A DNA stretch of 64,000 nt from Bettongia penicillata ogilbyi (GCA_023548195.1 JAJHZJ010000694.1:3502501-3566500), one strand, 5' to 3'. Positions 42,596-53,829 are shown, numbered from the stretch's first letter. The notes: generated by a model from the letters alone, not told the origin. Made by a program: numbers and translations.

Positions 42596-42679
42596 CTTTC
42601 TGAGCCTCCATTCACACATCTAGCAAGTGAGATGGTGGAACTTGGTGCCCTTCCAAGGTCTCTTCTACTTCTAAGTCTA
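42596..42679 (+). repeat. THER1/MIR 3' end
   Basis: TCTGAGCCTCCATTCACAC, GCCCTTCCAAGGTCTCTTCT, CTAAGTCTATGATGC; its TATG end passes into the pentamer repeat. Confidence 0.7.
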
Positions 42680-42785
42680 TGATGCTATGCTATGCTATGT
42701 TATACTATACTATACTGTACTATACTAAACTATACTATAATAAAGCATAGCATAGCATAACATAACAGCATAACATAACATAATA
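42669..42785. repeat. pentanucleotide repeat with inverted halves
   Basis: Left: CTATG units turning into CTATA (to about 42740). Right: AGCAT/ATAGC units turning into AACAT (42747-42785). The halves are complementary (GCTATGCTATGC against GCATAGCATAGC), so a hairpin is possible. Confidence 0.9.
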
Positions 42786-42910
42786 TAGTTTCTTCATTTT
42801 ACAGATAGAACAGCTAAAGTCCAGAGAGGTTAAGTTATCTGCCAAATGTCACACAGATAGCTCAGCATTTGAACTCAGATTTTCTGCCTCTAAGTACAAT
42901 GGTGTTTACA
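42786..42910 (-). repeat. MIR SINE fragment
   Basis: TTCATTTTACAGATAGAACA, GAGAGGTTAAGTTATCTGCC, CATTTGAACTCAG, antisense. Confidence 0.8.
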
Positions 42911-42959
42911 TTACAGGATGAGTCTATTCTGAATGGGGACAAAATATAAGGTCAAGTAG

Positions 42960-43240
42960 GAGATGGCTACCTAATAAAAATAGTACATTTTCCCACAGTA
43001 CTGCAAGCTTTACAGATACTTTTGCCAAAACTGTTCTATTTGCTCATAGGGCATTGAGTAAATAATATTATTCCTTTTCTTTTTTTAATAGATGAGGAAA
43101 TTGAGGATCAGAGATGTAACTTGCCTAAAATCATTTAGTTAGTAAGTGTCAGAGTTGAGATTCCAAGCTTCCAACACTTGGGAGTCTGCTAATTGCAGAA
43201 CAAGAGCCTTTCCCACTACCCCATGCTGCATTTGTGTTTT
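42960..43240 (-). repeat. MIR SINE
   Basis: Antisense: GATGAGGAAATTGAGGATCA, AGTTAGTAAGTGTCAGAGTT, CACTACCCCATGCTGC. Confidence 0.75.
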
Positions 43241-43904
43241 ATGCCTTAGAAATCATTGAATTTGACTGCTGTAAAGGACCTTAGAAATCAAATTAGACCA
43301 TGCAGTAGAAGAATCAGTTGAAAGAATCAGTAAATTTACCCTAGAAGAGAGATGTGGCCAGTAGAGGTGGTTTATATGTTAGATCTCTTTAATTAAATAT
43401 TTGTAAGACATCATCAAGGGTATCCTGGAGCCAGCTCATAATGGTGGTGGAGATTGTTAAGCTTTCATTTACATTTCGGAAATTGGCAAATACTATAAAT
43501 CAGGGCTATTGTTTCTTTGATTGTTTAGATTTAGTGTAAAATTGTGCCATTTTGTGTACATTTTGTAAATTGTGTATATTTCCCCCTCCGCCCCCCCCCA
43601 GTGAGCTGAGTGTTAAACATTTAGCAATATACCACTGTTTTTCAAGTGGAGGAATATACTGTTTTTCTTGGTCCAGGAAGGCAAATTTGGAGCAGTGGGT
43701 TGAAGTTTCAGAAGCAGATTTTAGCTTCATTTAAGAACAGGGCAATACAAAAGCTGTTTTTGTATTGAGCTGTTTTTGAGCTTAGCACGTCTCCCCCTAG
43801 TGTGCTAGGTGTTATGGGAAGGGAGTATGAGTACTCACTGGGGGTTTTTGGAGCCAAGATTCTTGTCTGGTTATAGGTCCCTGTCCATTTTTAGAATCTG
43901 TGAT
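43241..43904. other. unassigned spacer
   Basis: No repeat recognised. A C-run (43581-43600) explains the paired frames at 43506-43734. Confidence 0.4.
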
Positions 43905-44075
43905 TGTCCTTCACCTTACAGATGAATGCGCTGAAACTCAGAGAAATTTAATCAGTCAACTGGTCAGCAAACATTTCATAAGCACTTACTGTGTGTCAGA
44001 CACTAGGTGACATTCAAGCTTGCATAGCTAGTTACAGCTAGAATTAGAACTAGAACAGAGTTTTCCTGATTCCCA
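43905..44075 (-). repeat. MIR with an L2 scrap inside
   Basis: Antisense MIR (CACCTTACAGATGAATGCGC) interrupted at 43966-44035 by AAACATTTCATAAGCACTTA and CTGTGTGTCAGACACTAGG, an antisense L2 end. Confidence 0.6.
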
Positions 44076-44869
44076 TTTTTTTTCTTTTTTGATAGTGTGT
44101 TAGACTTGCCATTAAGGAATTAGGGAAAAGCGATATAAATTTTCAATAAAATATTCTTGCTTGTGCCATACCTGATTAGAAATGTCTATTAGTATCTAAC
44201 AATCCATATTAATAAATATAGACCTAAAGAGAGGTGGTGTTTGAAAACTTTGAACGTGGGAGTGCAAATGCTTATAAAATCTCTTAGAAATACTGCTTGT
44301 ATTTCTAAGAAAAAAAGAGGGTTCTATTTGAAATGGAAAAGCCAGTGTCTGTGATAATCTTAGAGAAGTATGATTTAGAGTTTATGGGTCATGCAATCTC
44401 TTGGATAAAGGAAGACCTTAAATCTCGGTTCCACGTTGGCTAGGGATGAAGTAATCTTGAACCAGTTGTTATCTTTTGATTCTCAGAAGGGATGATAAAA
44501 AAAAAGTCATTACTGGGGTGGTGGTTGTGGAGGAGAAAAAGATGAGATGTTTAAGCGTATGTCTGCTGAACAACAACTTTGCCCTTTGTCTTTGAGCTGT
44601 AGGGATGTTGATGTCATGACAGCATGCTGTTTGGAGGTTGGTCAGATAAAGCTTGGATATCTAGTGGTAGATCTCAAAGTCTTTCTGAGAAACCATTTTT
44701 TTTTTTAGAAAGTCTGAATTCAACTTTTCAGGCTTTGAGGATCATTCTCAATGCCTTGAACAAAAAGAAAGCCCTACTTTGTTTTGAAGACAAAGCTACC
44801 GTTACAGTTTACTTGAAAGCTAGGAAAAACCTTCTATATCCCTTGTCAGTCTTTGAAGTCCTTGATTCA
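44076..44869. other. unassigned spacer
   Basis: No recognised repeat. The 89-codon frame at 44624-44893 has no family resemblance and includes a T-run; not accepted as a gene. Confidence 0.35.
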
Positions 44870-45370
44870 TTTGAAATGGACTACAGGTCATAGTCTAGTT
44901 TAATCCTGTCAAACAGATGCATGAATCCACTCTGCAATTTAATTGATAAATGATCATCTAGCTTCTGTTTGAACATCTTAAATGACAGGGAAGCCCACCG
45001 TGCAACAAAGCTCTTTTTCTTTTCCGCTAGCTATACACTTGGCAAGCTTTTCCCTATAAGTAAAAATTTGCCTCCTTTAGCTTCCATCCATTGCTCCCTT
45101 GGAGTCACACAGAGTAATCTGATCCCTCTTCTTCATGATAATCTTTCATATCTTTAAAAACAGGGGGTCAAATTCTCTGTATCTTCTTTTCTCCAAGCTA
45201 AATATTCCCATTTTCTCACCTGACTTTCATATGATAGGTTTCAAATGTCCTTACTGTGCTGTCTTATTTGAACTACTTTGAACATATTCCAATTTGTCAG
45301 AGTCCCTCTTAAAATTTTGGTGCCCAATTAAACACAAAACCTAGGTGTGCTCTGAACAAGACAGACAACA
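44870..45370 (-). repeat. CR1/L3 LINE 3' region
   Basis: Antisense: GATCATCTAGCTTCTGTTTG, TCTTCTTTTCTCCAAGCTAA, CATATTCCAATTTGTCAGAG, AATTTTGGTGCCCAATTAAA. Confidence 0.85.
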
Positions 45371-45399
45371 AGGTGTTGCTCCTTCTTTTTTAGAAGAAT

Positions 45400-45485
45400 T
45401 TCAGTTTCTTGAGAGATTGTCTTACTTCTGTATTCATGCTCCCAGTACCCAGCACAGCATCAGTAGGTGTTAATAAATGTTTGCT
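45400..45485 (+). repeat. L2 LINE 3' fragment
   Basis: CCCAGTACCCAGCACAGCAT and TGTTAATAAATGTTTGC, sense. Confidence 0.75.
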
Positions 45486-45699
45486 AGTTGTGTGATAGAT
45501 GCTATACTACCATTGTAGAAGGTGAGGTCTACACTAAAATTTGGGCTGTCAAATCATATCATAGACTTGTGGTCAACTAAAACCTCTAACACATTTTTCA
45601 TGTGAAGTGATGATCAGCCATAGACTTCCAATCATAAGGACCATGGGACCCTTCCAATCTGATTTGCAGGGAGAACCTTCCCCATGTGTTGTCTCTTTC

Positions 45700-45832
45700 A
45701 TTAGAATGTAAGCACTGTCAAGGAGAAAGCAGTAACTCTTACTTTTCTATTTGTACCTCCTGGATTTAGCATTGTGCTTTGCACCTAATGAATGCTTGAT
45801 AAATGCTTTTTGTATTCATTCATTCATACTAT
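45700..45832 (+). repeat. L2 LINE 3' fragment
   Basis: TTAGAATGTAAGCACTGTCA, TTGCACCTAATGAATGC and TTGATAAATGC end followed by CATT repeats, sense. Confidence 0.8.
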
Positions 45833-46293
45833 ATTTGCACTATTGTCTTTTAAAAGTCAAGAGTAGGGTTCGCCAGGTAAAAACTGTGTAGGGATCACTT
45901 GAAGTATTGATATAAGCTTTAGGTTCTGGGGTTACTCTAAGATCTGGAAAGTCTTAATCAACTGGGACAATACATGGGAGACTTAGGTGTCATGATCATA
46001 ATCTCTGAGAAGATAGGAGTCAGAGCTGGACATAACCATGATGATTTTGATTAGTCAAATTTACAAAGGCAGCAGAAGGGCCAGCAGTAACCATAGACCG
46101 AAGAGAAAGGAACAGCTGTATCCATGCTGCTATGAAATCAGTCTTTAATTACATTAACCTAATGAAAGCTTGGCTATTTATCATCAACAAGGGACTCATC
46201 ATAGGCATTTCCTTGTTCCATCCTTCCAAATTATTTTGTCAGGATTCTTTCTGTATCTATGAAGTGCCAAATATTGAAAACTATTTTCCATGA

Positions 46294-46298
<5 letters not shown>
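45833..46298. other. single-copy stretch, candidate conserved non-coding element
   Basis: Repeat-free, with homeodomain-type cores (TCTTTAATTACATTAACC, AAATTATTTTG). No open frame. Function inferred from texture only. Confidence 0.35.

Positions 46299-46348
<50 letters not shown>
46299..46348 (+). repeat. (CT)25 microsatellite
   Basis: Pure 50-bp CT run followed by imperfect CT-rich sequence to 46370. Confidence 0.97.
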
Positions 46349-46354
<6 letters not shown>

Positions 46355-46370
46355 ATTTTTCTCTTTCTCT

Positions 46371-46965
46371 TAGCATGATGGTGGAAATCATCTAATGACT
46401 GCAAATTATATGAGCTGTTTGTTCCCTGCAGCAGCTCAAGTTCTGAGTCTCTGGGGCCACCCTATGAGTGCATTACCATAGGATGATTAACCATCCATAG
46501 CTGCACATTTATCCTGTGGCAATGATCCCAGGCTTAAGTACATATTCTAAAGTTAATTCTCATGATTGTCATTGGAAACAAATCTCTCCAGTTCCACAGC
46601 AGGTAATGTAGTGCCTCATTCATACTGGGAGTGACATTAACAAATCAATAGAGACTTAATAAAGTGTTCTTATGCTGAAGCTTATCTTGTGGTTACTAGA
46701 TGAGAGTTAGATGTTCCACATATTGGACCTACTGAATACTGCATATTTTCAAGCCTCATCAGTGTTGGTGACAAAGCTCAAGTCTAGCTGTTATGGGTGG
46801 GGAAATTATTATCCAGGGGCTATTGTAGATTAGTTGGTTAAGAGGAGGCTAGATTTGTGAAACATTTATAATTTCATCTGACTGATAGGTTTTTCCTTTT
46901 TGTTTGTATATTTTTTTGAGGGCTATAACACCATTGTCTCCACATTTACTTTTAGAGGAGAAACT
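46371..46965. other. single-copy stretch, second half of the candidate element
   Basis: 46371-46690 is repeat-free and varied (GCAAATTATATGAGCTG, CATAGGATGATTAACCATCC). 46700-46965 shows no feature. Confidence 0.35.
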
Positions 46966-46967
46966 GC

Positions 46968-47070
46968 CTGCTGTAGTGGATAGAGTACCATATTTGCCTT
47001 TAGGAAGATCTGAGTTCAAATTTTATTTCTCACATTGTAGATATGATGCTAGATTTAACCTTTTTCATCT
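46968..47070 (+). repeat. SINE head fragment
   Basis: GTAGTGGATAGAGTACC and AAGATCTGAGTTCAAATTTT match the tRNA-derived head of the MAR1-like SINEs. Confidence 0.65.
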
Positions 47071-47504
47071 ATGTGTATTCTGACAACTTTTTGGGTCTTA
47101 TTAAGTCAGAGACAAGTTTGGATTGCACAAGGACTTTGCCACAGTAGCAAAATCACTAATTCTTTACTTGCAGGGAAATTAAGGTAAGGATCAGACTGGG
47201 GATTTTTTTGGGGGGGCGTGGTTTGAGTAAGCGACTGTCAGGTTTAGGGTTTGAATACAGTCACCAGATTTCTATGGAATGCTTATATTTGAATGATATG
47301 CTTAGACAAACAGTAGGCTTGTTTTTTTAGATTTTTTTTTAATAGACCAATGGTCTAAAAAACTTACCCTCCAGTCCCACTTGGATGCCTTATTATGGTG
47401 AGAAGGTGACCGTGGGTTCTTAGAGGCTTTGTTCAGTCATGGTCAATCAAGTTCATTCTACCAAACTAGAAAACTCTCAGTATAGATCCTGCAATGCACT
47501 CTAT
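47071..47504. other. unassigned spacer
   Basis: No feature seen. Confidence 0.4.
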
Positions 47505-47766
47505 GGGCAGCTAGGTGGCACAGTGGATATAACACTGGACTTGGGATCAGGAATATTCATCTTCATGAGTTCAAATCCTAGCCTCAGATATTCATTAACT
47601 ATGTGCCACTGGGCACATAACTGGTCACTTAACTCTATTTGCCTTAGTTTCTTATCTGTAAAATGAGCTGGAGAAAGAAATGGCAAACCACACCAGTATC
47701 TTTGCAAAGAAAATCCCAAATGGGGTCATGGAGAATCAGACACTACTGAAAATGACTGAACAAAAT
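47505..47766 (+). mobile_element. MAR1-like SINE, full length
   Basis: Head GGGCAGCTAGG with perfect A box TGGCACAGTGG (47516-47526) and B box GTTCAAATCC (47569-47578), core GCCTTAGTTTCTTATCTGTA, 3' part GAAATGGCAAACCAC and CCCAAATGGGGTCATGG, ending ACTGAACAAAATT. A clear target-site duplication was not found. Confidence 0.92.
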
Positions 47767-47964
47767 TAATTCTATATCTGTTCAAGGACAAACCTTGGGA
47801 AATAACCAGATTTGGAGATGCTCATAATTCAACTCCCAGGCAATTCATTTATTCATTCACAACAATACAAGAAGACAATTTACTAAAGTATAGAAAGAGT
47901 ATGATCTAATTAGAGGAAGTGATGATGATAATACTAATGAGCAATGACTAAAAACTCATTGAAC

Positions 47965-48228
47965 TTTGTAAAGGCAACTTTACAGGTGGCATAACCGATA
48001 GAGAACTAAATTTAATCTGAGTTCAAATCTTCCCTCAGAAACCTAATATCTGTGTGACCCTTGGAAAGTCGTTTAACCTTGTCTTCCTCAGTTTTCTCAT
48101 ATATACAGTGGGAATAACAATAATATTTATATCCCAGGGTTATTGTGGGGATGAAATGAAATAATATTTTTAATGAGCTTTGAAAACCTTAGAATATTAT
48201 ACAAATGTTAACTATATTACTATTACCA
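47965..48228 (+). repeat. MIR-type SINE
   Basis: Sense: CTGAGTTCAAATCTTCCCTC, CTGTGTGACCCTTGG, AGGGTTATTGTGGGGATG, ending ACAAATGTTAACTAT. Confidence 0.85.
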
Positions 48229-48229
48229 T

Positions 48230-48440
48230 TATTCAAGGTAGCAAAATACATTTATCAACACATTGGAGCTTCGTATCAGTCCTGTGAGTTGGGTATTATT
48301 ATCCTTATTTTACAGATGTGGAAACTGAGGCTTAGAGAGGTGAAATCATTTGCCTATGATCATATAATTAGTGTCAGAGCTGAGATCTGAACCCAGAGCT
48401 CCATGATTCCAGGACCAATTCTTTCACCATTACTAAGTGA
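48230..48440 (-). repeat. MIR-type SINE
   Basis: Antisense: TTATTTTACAGATGTGGAAA, TTGCCTATGATCATATAATT, GAGATCTGAACCCAG. It is tail-to-tail with the previous copy. Confidence 0.85.
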
Positions 48441-49204
48441 TAATATCACAGATTCTTGAGGTAAATTAGCAAAACCTATTTTTTGTTTGTATTATTACAT
48501 AGTACTTAATTCCCATTCCTCCTTGACCTCTTGGGCACACCTGCCTCTTTCTACTTGCCTCCATCCTCTCAACAACATATTAGTGGATAAAGGTAAACAA
48601 AAGATATGCTTATATCAAAGACTCCACTGTTTTTTTTCCCCAATCCAGAGTCCAATTCATGGTTTCCAAGGAAACCAATTGATAGGGACCAACAATGATG
48701 CTATACAGTACATGAAATCCTTTTTAGTTCTTTTCGTTCTTTTATTCAGACTCATCAAAATTTCTCGTAGACCCTAGATGATGGGTTATGATCACAGCTG
48801 AAGTACTTTACGAATTGAAAGTGACACTTGATTTGTGAGGAACTACTGTGCTTTGAACTTCTTCTCCCAATGTTGGTGATATTCTGTCATCTATACTCAT
48901 TTGCTGAGCTATCCATCCTCTCTCACCTTCTATCCCCTTCAACAAACGTAATTTGTTTTTAAGAATAAGGAGTTTGTTCTATGGTTGTGGAGTAGATAAT
49001 TGGTTGTAGATAAGTTAGCTTCTCAAAGCAAGCTATGAGTATAGGTCCACATAGGATTAGATCCTTCAACCTCAGTTACACTAATACTAAACTACCTGAT
49101 TGAATTTACTAAGGGTATAACCTACTGATTATTTTTATAGCTTCTTTCTTTGCACAGTTCTCTGAGGGTTTGATTTACATTCTTTGTGCTTATCTAGAAA
49201 TGGA
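48441..49204. other. unassigned spacer
   Basis: No repeat recognised. The 96-codon frame at 48487-48777 has no recognisable relatives. Confidence 0.4.
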
Positions 49205-49260
49205 GTCAAGTCAACAAGCATTTATTAAGCACCTACAATATCAGGGATAGTCATGAACAG
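49205..49260 (-). repeat. L2 LINE 3' scrap
   Basis: CAACAAGCATTTATTAAGCA and CCTACAATATCAGG, antisense. Confidence 0.7.
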
Positions 49261-49261
49261 G

Positions 49262-49400
49262 GTGCAACATAAACTATATAGATAACATTGAAATTGGGCA
49301 TTTGGTTTATCTCCAATATATGCTGCATGTCCTAACACACCAAATCAGAATGGGTTGATCCTCTTTGAAAAAATGTCTAGGCAAATTGCCATTTTGGTTC
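49262..49400. repeat. tandem duplication, copy 1
   Basis: Shares GAAATTGGGCATTTG (49290), TATATAGATAA and GGG(T/C)TGGTCCTCTTTGAAAAA-like words with 49530-49672 in the same order, offset 268-273 bp. Confidence 0.75.
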
Positions 49401-49529
49401 ACGTTCTATTACCCAGAAGCATCACACAGATCTAAATTCTAGTTTGGAGTTCAAAGAAGACCACCAATAGATAGAATAGAAAAAAAAATTGCTCTTAATC
49501 CTTAAGTACAAAGGAAAATCATGGAAAGG

Positions 49530-49672
49530 GTACTCTATAAATTATATAGATAATGGAGAAATTGGGCATTTGATTTGTCTCCCATGTATCCTATAGGTCT
49601 GAGTCTGACTACATAAATTAGAATGGGCTGGTCCTCTTTGAAAAATCTGAATGATTTTTCAGATATTCTGAT
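49530..49672. repeat. tandem duplication, copy 2
   Basis: Contains AATTATATAGATAATGG, GAAATTGGGCATTTGATTTG and GAATGGGCTGGTCCTCTTTG, each matching copy 1. No known repeat family was recognised in either copy. Confidence 0.75.
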
Positions 49673-51001
49673 CTGAAGGATTCTGGAAACCAGACTAAGC
49701 ATACTAAGAATGCTTTGTTTGACCAAGTACTGTCTTGAGTCCATGGTCTGTCTTGTCTAGAATTCTATCTGGGTAACTAGTGTGAAGGAATGGTCACCTA
49801 GAAATTTTCCAAAAATGTTAGCATTCCTAAATGTCTTAGAACAGCCCAACAATTCCTTTGTGAAATTGAACATTTCAAGGGTTTGAATATTTTTGGCCAG
49901 TATTACTCCTTTGGAGAAAAGAATTGTACATGCTGGTTTTTTTTCTTTGTCCTCACTGTACCTCTCTCAAGTGAGTGGAAAATGCCAAGATTTTTCTCCT
50001 CTCATTGCCCCAAATGGGGTCAGAAAGAGTCAGACATGACTAAAAAATGACGAAACAACAAATAGAAGATTTGGTTTTTGTTTTGTTTTTGGGTACTACA
50101 TTCCCAAATATACTCCTATTTATTTCCCCTGCTTCTTTTTATCTCCTACTCCCCCCAAATCACCCTTAAAATGAACGTTGGTGTTTTAGAAATAGAAAAT
50201 TGTACATCCAAACAATTGTTGGCCCTAACTCATGTAGTATATTTTAGTCCTATAAAAACTTTTGAACCAAGAGCAAAATCTGGTTTATAGGGTTTCTTAT
50301 ACTTAGCATTTTGTTTGGTCTTTAGCTATGACAAGGCTGGCTTATTAGGAGTTTCTACTAGTTGAATAGATTGAAATTAACATATGATGTCTTTATTCAT
50401 TGATATCTGAATTTTTTTCATGGGCAGAATCTAATAAAGAAGTCAGTTATGGCTATTAGACATTTTAGAAGAATTTTTTGATGCATATCTCCACTTGGAT
50501 TATTAAATTTAAATCATTGCTGCTATCATCTTGAATACTAATGAAACATCCTGCCAGATGGAAGTCTTTCATAAATTTCCACTTTTCTCTTATGGTTGGT
50601 TGTAAATCTCAAGCAAATGACTCCTTGGGTGAATGATGTTGATGCCACCTTTCATGCCTCATGTCCATACTGCCTTCAATGTCATCAGTACCTGGAAGGC
50701 AGGCAACTTTTATTGATATGTCATTTTCTTTCTCCATTCTAGATCTGAGTTGAGCATAGACAGGTCTCCTTGTTTTATCTGGGGGTTTAACTAGCAGTGC
50801 TTTGCTTTTATTTGATTATAAGTGGACTCTGTGTTATTAAACAATTTGGCTTCAACTTATCTTTCCTCTGATAACCAAAACTATTGTCTTTGATTTGTCT
50901 TTCAGATAGTAAAAACACTTTCCTTAACACTGTTTTCTATTTGGACTAAGCATGGTTCTATAAGTATCTGCCTTATTTAAAAAAATATAGTATGTATAAT
51001 G
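49673..51001. other. mostly single-copy, with a SINE tail
   Basis: 50008-50062 (CCCAAATGGGGTCAGAAAGA, GTCAGACATGACTAAAAAAT) is the 3' end of a sense MAR1-like SINE. The rest has no repeat; 50500-50730 is repeat-free and of conserved-element texture. Confidence 0.45.
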
Positions 51002-51055
51002 TGTGTGTATACACACATACACAGTATGTATATACATGTTTGTATATATGTATGC
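51002..51055. repeat. purine-pyrimidine alternating tract with a palindrome
   Basis: TGTGTGTATACACACA (51002-51017) is a perfect 16-bp palindrome; ACATACACAGTATGTATA and TGTATATATG runs follow. Confidence 0.7.
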
Positions 51056-52484
51056 ACAAGCATATTCCCTCCAGAAAATAGGTATTTCAATTCACTGTTA
51101 TTTTGTTTATCTCCATAAGGAAAATATACTAGATGAATTCACTTTTTCCTGGAGGGAAATACAGCAATATTCCTACTACATTTTCCAAAGATATTTTCTT
51201 TCCAATTAAAAAGTCTTCTGATAATGCCCACTGCTCTATTTGATGATGGCATTTCTTTACATTACACAGAGGAACTTCGGTGGTGGTTGTTTCTCCTTTG
51301 TTTAAAGGAGGGAAAAAGAAGTGTAAACAGTGGGCAAGACAATAGGAAATTAAATCAGACTGTTCAGTCTTTCTAATCCTTGGAGACCAAGAGGAAAAAG
51401 ATGATTAAAAAAAAAAAACAACCCAACACAAATAGTTATGTGAGTCAATAAGTATTCCCAGAAGAAATCTTGGAAATCCTACAGGTAGAATAACTTTTTC
51501 CAGTTCTTGAGCTATTTTCTCACCAGAGGTTTATTTATTGATGTGTTTTCGCCATTAAATCTAAAAAGTGGGTGATAAATGTGTTCTCTCTGTTGTTAGA
51601 GTGTAATGCATCGAGCCTTCCTTGAAGCTCCATTAAAATTATATCTAACGTGGCGATTATAAGAAAGTGATTAATAATGCAATAACAAAGCACGTATTCG
51701 AGGGAACCGGTGGCGATGTGGGAGCTTTGTTTCTCCACGCTCCATTTTTGTCCTCATCTCTCTTGGAAGGAGGCAAAGGAAACGTCTGTCACCCATTGTC
51801 TGTCCTACAACAAGTAGCGTCGTACCGTACAGACAAGGGTGCACACAAAACATTTCAAACCGATTCAGGAAATTTTCTGACACAGTAATGGTAATTACTG
51901 TATTTCGGATTCAACAACTGTAATTAAACCTGACCTTTAAGCTAATTATGTCTTGACATTTATGATTTTAAACTGGCTTTCCCTGTGGTGACAATGTGTT
52001 ATATGCAGATAGTAATAAGCACTTCTGTAGTATTTACCCCTGTGTCAGGAGGGGCTGTAGAGTACCTGGGAAGGCCACTTTATCCAGTGTATGCCAAAAT
52101 CAGGACACAATAGTGCCATTGTGAAGGAACTTTTCTGACAGATATTGTGTTGTGGTAACGGTGTTTTGATATAATTTTAGGTGCGGTGAAATCCCTGCTG
52201 GAACTTTTCAAAGATTTGACCAAAGAGTGGAGTTCTGGTATAGTTCAAAGAGTATATTTCTTCTAAAAAAAAAAGACAATAAAATCTGCAGTAAATTAAG
52301 CTTCCAAAAGTTTTCTGACAATTGCGTACAGGGAGACACTATCTGGACCCCAAGGTGTTGAAGGGGACATGGTAATGAGCCGCTTTGTAGGCAAGCCTGA
52401 TTCAGGCACGCTGGTTCACTACTTTGTGTCTGCAGAGATCTTGCTTCCCTTCTCTCTCTTGACATAATCTGCGTGCCCAAGTGG
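51056..52484. other. long single-copy stretch, candidate conserved non-coding element
   Basis: 1.4 kb without recognisable repeats. 51560-52010 keeps more CpGs than its surroundings (ATTCGAGGGAACCGG, GTAGCGTCGTACCGTACAG) and many TAATTA-type cores. Short frames on both strands (51535-51888) overlap each other. Enhancer function is only a possibility. Confidence 0.4.
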
Positions 52485-52620
52485 AATTCGAGATCATTTA
52501 GCTAAACCCTCTTATTTTACAGCTGAGGAAACTAAGGCTCCGAGAAATAAATGAATTTGCCTAAGGTTACACAGTAAATGCCAGAGCTAGAAATTTTCAA
52601 TATTTGGTCTATTTAAGGTA
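52485..52620 (-). repeat. MIR SINE fragment
   Basis: TTATTTTACAGCTGAGGAAA, GCCTAAGGTTACACAGTAAA, antisense. Confidence 0.85.
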
Positions 52621-52627
52621 TTCCATT

Positions 52628-52930
52628 AGAGGATCACAAATTTAGAGCCAGTAAAGCTCTTGGAAATCATTTAGTTGAGAAGTTTTTAACCCTGAGTGGA
52701 CAGAACCTGGATGTGGAAAAAAAAATTACATCTTTGTTTTCACTAACTTCTAACTAACACATAGCATTTCCTTCAATTATTTAAAAAATTTATTCTCAGA
52801 TGGGGTGTATAGGTTTCACTAGACTTCTAAAGGTGTACATGACCTAAAATGTGTAAAACTCTAAATCTGGTTTAGCCCTCTCATTTTTCTCAAGTAAGTA
52901 AAACTGAAAGCCAAAGAATATAAGTAACTT
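52628..52930 (-). repeat. MIR/THER1 SINE split by a hAT element
   Basis: Left part 52628-52676 (CACAAATTTAGAGCCAGTAA, TGGAAATCATTTAGTT) and right part from 52865 (TTTAGCCCTCTCATTTTTCT) join into one antisense MIR once 52677-52864 is removed. Confidence 0.75.
52677..52864. mobile_element. non-autonomous hAT-like DNA transposon
   Basis: Starts GAGAAGTTTTTAACC and contains AATTATTTAAAAAATTTATT with CTCAG, the reverse complement of the interior of 6665-6883. Flanking ATTTAGTT (52669-52676) and ATCTGGTT (52865-52872) match 6 of 8, compatible with an 8-bp duplication. No coding sequence. Confidence 0.7.
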
Positions 52931-53155
52931 GGAGTCAGGAAGCCCTGAGTTCAAAGCCAGACTCAAATATTTCTCAGCTATGTGACCCTGAGCAATTCAT
53001 TTAACCTCTCTTAGACTCAGTTTCCCCATATGTAAAATGGGGATAATTCCTACCTCACAGGTGTGCTGGAAGGATCAAATGAAAAAAAAATGGAAAAGCA
53101 TTTTGCAAACCTTAAAGCACTATGTGAATACTGGCTTATTACCATTATTATCATC
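52931..53155 (+). repeat. MIR-type SINE
   Basis: Sense: GAAGCCCTGAGTTCAAAGCC, ACTCAGTTTCCCCATATGTA, CATTTTGCAAACCTTAAAGC, then ATT/ATC repeats. Confidence 0.85.
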
Positions 53156-53164
53156 ATCACAGGA

Positions 53165-53396
53165 TAAAGTAGTAGATAGAGTGCTGGACCTGGAGCCAGG
53201 AAGACTCATCTTCCTGAGTTCAAATCTGACTTCAGATATTTACTAGGCATATGACCCTGGGCAAGTCACTTACCCTTGTTTCCCTCAGTTGCTCATCTGT
53301 AAAATGAGTGGAGAAGAAAAATCAAACCACTCTAGTATCTTTGCCAAGAAAACCCCAGTGGGAGTTCAGATATAACTGAAATGACCGGACAACAAG
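53165..53396 (+). mobile_element. MAR1-like SINE
   Basis: Head GTAGATAGAGTGCTGG, GAGTTCAAATCTGAC, core CCTCAGTTGCTCATCTGTAA, end CTTTGCCAAGAAAACCCCAG and GACCGGACAACAA. Confidence 0.88.
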
Positions 53397-53529
53397 ATTT
53401 TTCTAAATTTGACCCCATGAAGACTGAAAAGTGCTCAAAGATCCAAAGAAATGAATTCTTATTATTAAAATGACTCCAAGATGAATTTCAGGGGTCAGGA
53501 CAGATATTTGGAGCTTAGAAGCGTTCCCA

Positions 53530-53680
53530 CTGCCCTGTTTCTTTCTCTCATTTTATAGGTGACTAGGCTGGGGTCAGATCACTTAGATACAGAACACTTC
53601 TCAGTAGCAGAACTAAGTCAAACCCAGGTTTTCTGAATTCACATTCAGTATGGTATGCTGTGCACACTTCTCAGACCCAG
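53530..53680 (-). repeat. MIR SINE fragment
   Basis: CATTTTATAGGTGACTAGGC, CAAACCCAGGTTTTCTG, antisense. Confidence 0.65.
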
Positions 53681-53744
53681 AGATAACAGGAAAAAATACC
53701 TTAGTCCTTTGCCAGCAATAGTTATTACTGCTGGGCTGAAAAGT

Positions 53745-53815
53745 TTTGAATATACAGAAGAAGATCTAGATCCGAATTCTGTTTCTGCTACTTACTATGT
53801 GCGTGATATTGGGTC
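53745..53815 (+). repeat. MIR SINE head fragment
   Basis: GATCTAGATCCGAATTCTGT and CTACTTACTATGTGCGTGAT, sense. Confidence 0.55.
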
Positions 53816-53829
53816 CTAGAGTACATGGT

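Noticed and set aside
51535..51888. Three short frames on both strands
   Set aside because: They overlap antiparallel, which is typical of chance frames in moderately GC-rich sequence.
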